From CAZBRS01 sp964494475 (GTDB lineage Bacteria; Myxococcota_A; UBA9042; CAZBRS01), in assembly GCA_964494475.1 (NCBI GenBank), contig CAZBRS010000014.1, forward strand, positions 36,225 to 100,224: a stretch of 64,000 nucleotides of DNA, written 5' to 3'. Under the pieces are notes generated by a model that was not told where the DNA came from, did not search any database, and saw only the letters and a program-made list of their open reading frames with translations. Position 1 is the first letter of the stretch. Every line of letters starts with the position of its first letter. Shown here piece after piece: positions 61,501-64,000 of the stretch. The position numbers and the translations under genes are program-made.

Positions 61501-64000
61501 CCGCCGAGGTCACCTTCGGCGCGCTCGCCTCGAGCCACGGGGTCACGCCGTCGTGGAGCCCGGCGGCGGCCTCGTGCGCCACCACCTACTGCCACGGCAC
61601 CACCCTCGAAGGCGGCTTCGACACGACGCCCGTCTGGACCCAGGTCGACAACACCCAGGACGCCTGCGGCGCGTGCCACGGCATCCCGCCCCCCGCGCCC
61701 CACGTGCAGAACCTGGCGTGCGGCTCCTGCCACGCGGCCACCGCCACGGGGACCTCCATCGCTCATCCGGAGAAGCACATCGACGGCGTGCTCCAGGTCG
61801 CGACCGACCTCTCGTGCCACGCCTGCCACGGCTCCGCCGACAACGACGCACCGCCCACCGACACCACCGGCGGCTCCTCGACGGCCCTGACGACCGTCGG
61901 CGCCCACCAGCCGCACCTGTTGGCCCTCTCGGGCCTGTCGGCGCCGCTCGATTGCACGGCCTGCCACGTCGAGCCGGCCGCCCTCGGCGACGCCGGCCAC
62001 ATCGACGCGGCGCCCGCCGAGCTCACGTTCGGCGAGCTGGCCAAGACGGCCGGAGCCGCCCCCACCTGGCAGCGCACCAGCGCCACCTGCTCCAGCACCT
62101 ACTGTCACGGCGCCACGCTCGAAGGCGGCGCCCTCACGGCCCCGGCGTGGACCACCATCGACGGCACCCAGGATGCCTGCGGATCCTGCCACGGCGTCCC
62201 GCCCCCCGTGCCCCACGTGCAGAGCGACGACTGCGGCGCGTGCCACCCCTCGACGGCCGAAGGGGCCGCCATCGCGCACCCCGAGAAGCACATCGACGGC
62301 GTCGTGCAGGTGGTCGGCGGCCAGGCCTGCAACGCTTGCCACGGCAACGCCGACAACGCAGCCCCGCCCATCGACACCGCGGGCGACTCCGACACCACCC
62401 TGGTCACGGTCGGCGCCCACCAGCAGCACCTGCTCGCCTCGTCGGGCATCGCGGCGCCGGTCGCGTGCACCGAATGCCACGTCAAGCCCGCGGCCGTGGG
62501 CGCCGCCGGACACCTCGACGCCGGGCCCGCCGAGGTCACCTTCGGCGATCTGGCCTCCAGCGGCGGCGCGGTCCCTGCCTGGGATCACGCCGACGCCACG
62601 TGCTCGTCGACGTACTGCCACGGCGCCACGCTCGAAGGCGGCACCGCCACCGCGCCCGTCTGGACCCAGGTCGACGGCACGCAGGCCGGCTGTGGCGCCT
62701 GCCACGGCGCTCCGCCCCCCGCGCCCCACGTGCAGAGCACCGACTGTGGCCTGTGCCACGGCGGGACGGCCGGCGCCCTCACCATCACGAACCCCGACAA
62801 GCACCTCGACGGCGTCCTCCAGGTCGACTCGTTCACGTCGTGCAACGCGTGCCACGGCAGCGACGCGAACCCCGCCCCACCCGTCGACACCGCGGGCGGC
62901 ACGGTCGCCACGCTCGTCACCGTGGGCGCCCACCAGGCGCACGTGCTGGGGTCGTCCGGGCTCACCCGGCCGCTCGACTGCTCGGCCTGCCACGTGAAGC
63001 CCGCCACCGTGAACGACCCCGGCCACATCGACGGCCGCCCCTCCGAGGTCACGTTCGGCGCGCTGGCCGGCACCAACGGCGCCTCGCCGCACTGGAGCGA
63101 GGCCTCGGCCACGTGCTCCAGCACCTATTGCCACGGCGCCACCCTCACGGGCGGCACCGTGCCTTCACCCGATTGGACCAGCGTCGACGACACCGCCGAC
63201 ACCTGCGGCGCCTGCCACGGCGTCCCGCCACCCCTGCCCCACGCGCAGCGCTCCAACTGCGGCCTCTGCCACTCGGCCACGGCCAAGGGCATGGCCATCA
63301 TCGACCTCGACAAGCACCTCGATGGCGTCGTCGAGGTCGACGAGCAGCAGGCCTGCACGGCGTGCCACGGCAGCCTCGACAACCCCGCGCCGCCCCACGA
63401 CACCGAGGGTGGCGAAGCCACGTCGCTGCGCACGGTCGGCGCGCACCAGTCGCACGTGAAGGCGACGTCCGGCCTCTCGAAGCCCGTCCCGTGCGAGGCG
63501 TGCCACGTGACGCCGGCTGCGGTCGGCGACCTGGGTCACGTAGGTCCCGCGCCCGCCGAGGTGACCTTCGGCATGGTCGCCGTTCACGGCGGGGCCTCGC
63601 CCACGTGGAGCACCACCGACGCGACCTGCTCCAGCACCTACTGTCACGGCGCCAGCCTCACGGGCGGCACGCTCCCAACTCCGAAGTGGACCCGCGTCGA
63701 CGGCACCCAGGCCGTGTGCGGGTCGTGCCACGGCGTGCCTCCGCCCGCGCCGCACGTGCAGGTCTCCAATTGCGGCCTGTGCCACTCGGCCACCGCCGAG
63801 GGCGGCGGGATCGCGCACCCCGACCATCACGTCGACGGGGTGCTCGACGTCGACGCCACCCAGGCCTGCAACTCGTGCCACGGCAATGCCAACAACGCCG
63901 CCCCGCCCGTCGACACGACCGGCGGCTCGTCGACCTTGCTCACCAACGTCGGCGCCCACCAGGCCCACGTGCGCAGCCAGTCGAACCTGTCGTCGCCCGT
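58554..64000 (+). CDS. Giant multihaem c-type cytochrome lipoprotein, open at the window end
   Basis: The frame runs from the ATG at 58554 to the window edge without a stop, 1,815 complete codons. The G-rich run just before the ATG resembles that of the lipoprotein at 12863. The lipobox ends LGAC with Cys26, so it is anchored to the outer membrane. From residue 53 onward I count 51 haem motifs: 41 CXXCH and 10 of the rarer CX4CH form (such as CSSTYCH). The CX4CH/CXXCH mixture is the Geobacter-type repeat family of cytochromes. Each unit has five motifs in fixed order: CX4CH, CGxCHGxPPP, CGxCH, CxxCHG, a GAHQxHL helix, then CxxCHV. It is probably an extracellular electron-transfer conduit. Long minus-strand frames over it are shadows. 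Confidence 0.93.
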   Translation, partial: MARPGVALARRLRLLTYVFAAGLGACGNSGSSGVLVDEETPDTTVNETLDYACMTCHGRDGSSAPPLDLRGHDDPAARGVGAHTAHLSENSLGADIPCGTCHVVPGHVDDEGHADSSWPAEVTFSALASANGALPALHVVDDDEASSITCRSIYCHGATLSGGSYTEPRWNPPDERAARCDSCHGAPPPGPHPPFSQCSVCHPTVAAPDGSISDRTRHIDGTLDVAMPSECDGCHGSAETPAPPPDLSGSTNPDEPGVGVHRSHLFADHHLSAPVACDQCHVVPPSVNAPGHLDDGAAGAEITFGALAGTGDASPEYDADETTCSSVYCHGATLAGGSVETLSWTHDSVQAVACGACHGVPPPSPHVHNLECGLCHSATADGMSIVHPEHHVDGILDLDTDHACTTCHGSAANEAPPVDTTGGTSTVLTTVGAHQSHLLASSNLTVPVACAECHVTPVAMNASGHIDAPPAELTFGELATTGGASPSWSTNDATCSSVYCHGATLAGGSKTSPLWTKVDGTQDTCGSCHGVPPPAPHSQSADCGMCHKATASGMTIAHPDKHIDGKVEVETDQSCHDCHGSALNGAPPLDTTGNSATTLKTVGAHQAHLLASSEISAPIACTECHVIPTGTDEATHIDTPPAELTFGELASAGDLAPTWRADAGTCSSTYCHGATLTGGTTLTPLWTKVDGTQDACGACHGVPPPPPHVQTAECGLCHSETASGMTITHPEKHLNGVLEVDSLQACNTCHGGAQNSAPPVDTTGGADTALVTVGAHQAHLLASSGLSSPILCEQCHVRPTAIDQPGHLDAAPAELTFGDLATADGATPEWNHLTETCSSTYCHGVTLTGGVKTDPVWTVVDNSQNACGACHGIPPPAPHVQRVDCGMCHSPTAVGMAIVHPEKHIDGVLDVGFEPSCNACHGSVESPAPPEDLTGGSSTTLTTVGAHQSHLQGSSGLSSPVACAECHVVPLDVTDAGHLGAAPAEVTFGALASSHGVTPSWSPAAASCATTYCHGTTLEGGFDTTPVWTQVDNTQDACGACHGIPPPAPHVQNLACGSCHAATATGTSIAHPEKHIDGVLQVATDLSCHACHGSADNDAPPTDTTGGSSTALTTVGAHQPHLLALSGLSAPLDCTACHVEPAALGDAGHIDAAPAELTFGELAKTAGAAPTWQRTSATCSSTYCHGATLEGGALTAPAWTTIDGTQDACGSCHGVPPPVPHVQSDDCGACHPSTAEGAAIAHPEKHIDGVVQVVGGQACNACHGNADNAAPPIDTAGDSDTTLVTVGAHQQHLLASSGIAAPVACTECHVKPAAVGAAGHLDAGPAEVTFGDLASSGGAVPAWDHADATCSSTYCHGATLEGGTATAPVWTQVDGTQAGCGACHGAPPPAPHVQSTDCGLCHGGTAGALTITNPDKHLDGVLQVDSFTSCNACHGSDANPAPPVDTAGGTVATLVTVGAHQAHVLGSSGLTRPLDCSACHVKPATVNDPGHIDGRPSEVTFGALAGTNGASPHWSEASATCSSTYCHGATLTGGTVPSPDWTSVDDTADTCGACHGVPPPLPHAQRSNCGLCHSATAKGMAIIDLDKHLDGVVEVDEQQACTACHGSLDNPAPPHDTEGGEATSLRTVGAHQSHVKATSGLSKPVPCEACHVTPAAVGDLGHVGPAPAEVTFGMVAVHGGASPTWSTTDATCSSTYCHGASLTGGTLPTPKWTRVDGTQAVCGSCHGVPPPAPHVQVSNCGLCHSATAEGGGIAHPDHHVDGVLDVDATQACNSCHGNANNAAPPVDTTGGSSTLLTNVGAHQAHVRSQSNLSSP
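59523..64000 (+). repeat. 513-base (171-residue) penta-haem repeats
   Basis: The CX4CH codons begin at 59523, 60036, 60549, 61062, 61575, 62088, 62601, 63114 and 63627, exactly 513 bases apart each time. An earlier one at 59001 is 522 bases before. The units are diverged in sequence, not identical, but no codon has been gained or lost across eight intervals. Another CGxCH pair starts 90 bases into each unit. Confidence 0.92.

Noticed and set aside
58470..63968. Long minus-strand open frames (up to 1,554 codons) across the 3' end of the window
   Set aside because: They are mirror images of the repeated, GC-rich cytochrome gene. The plus frame carries 51 haem motifs and a lipobox. The minus frames translate to low-complexity Gly/Arg/Ala or repetitive sequence with no family match.
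59001..64000. CRISPR array or satellite DNA as explanation of the 513-base periodicity
   Set aside because: Units are far too long for CRISPR, are coding throughout, and differ in sequence while keeping haem motifs.

Overview
This 64-kb window has a GC content of roughly 70% by eye and is gene-dense on both strands. It looks like a chromosomal contig, probably metagenome-assembled, from a Myxococcota or neighbouring delta-proteobacterial lineage. The evidence is the Hanks-type Ser/Thr kinases, PEGA/TPR proteins, Cys-rich lipoproteins, many multihaem c-type cytochromes, a PxxKW protein, and two sites that match the Myxococcus-type LexA box at 16 of 17 positions. One run of 100 N (55825-55924) is an assembly gap. 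I found no rRNA, tRNA, CRISPR array, transposase or prophage gene, and no gene-free stretch longer than 300 bases.

Layout. 1-5.3 kb: end of a Ser/Thr kinase, a GT2 glycosyltransferase with a radical SAM partner, and a GT39-like membrane glycosyltransferase. 5.2-9.5 kb (minus): a probable five-gene operon, Rrf2 regulator-cysK-mtaB-RNase III-Elp3-like radical SAM, behind a clear promoter and operator-like dyad. 9.6-12.8 kb: AlgH-like protein, then tdk and an MlaE/MlaF lipid-transport pair. 12.9-18.0 kb: lipoprotein, barrel-like outer-membrane protein, ceramidase-like hydrolase and an MFS_2 symporter with a large periplasmic insertion, possibly a lipid-use operon. 18.0-20.5 kb: kinase and PEGA pair. 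20.6-23.4 kb: SPOR protein, argS, ridA. 23.4-28.2 kb (minus): response regulator with degenerate GGDEF, a DUF2723 glycosyltransferase-like protein, PIG-L deacetylase, TPR protein. 28.3-31.7 kb: PxxKW protein, FAD oxidoreductase, purN, purM. 31.8-39.4 kb: propeller lipoprotein, LsrF-like aldolase, zinc dehydrogenase, chorismatase-like protein, two SUMF1-domain proteins. 39.6-47.9 kb: a haem-protein region comprising a cytochrome-SUMF1 fusion, a haem-carrying TolB-like lipoprotein, a very large lipoprotein and a membrane tri-haem protein. 48.0-52.7 kb: two tandem paralogous membrane proteins. 52.7-58.3 kb (minus): the SOS mutasome genes imuA-imuB-dnaE2 behind twin LexA boxes. 58.55 kb to the window end: one open-ended gene for a giant lipoprotein cytochrome with 51 visible haem motifs in exact 171-residue repeats.

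Cross-cutting themes. (1) Electron transfer: four separate haem proteins, one enormous. (2) Envelope lipids and glycosylation: MlaEF, the ceramidase operon, GT2, GT39-like and DUF2723 proteins. (3) A family of small palindromes beginning AGGGGC lies between convergent genes and, unusually, inside the reading frames of imuA and imuB and at the start of dnaE2, beside the assembly gap.
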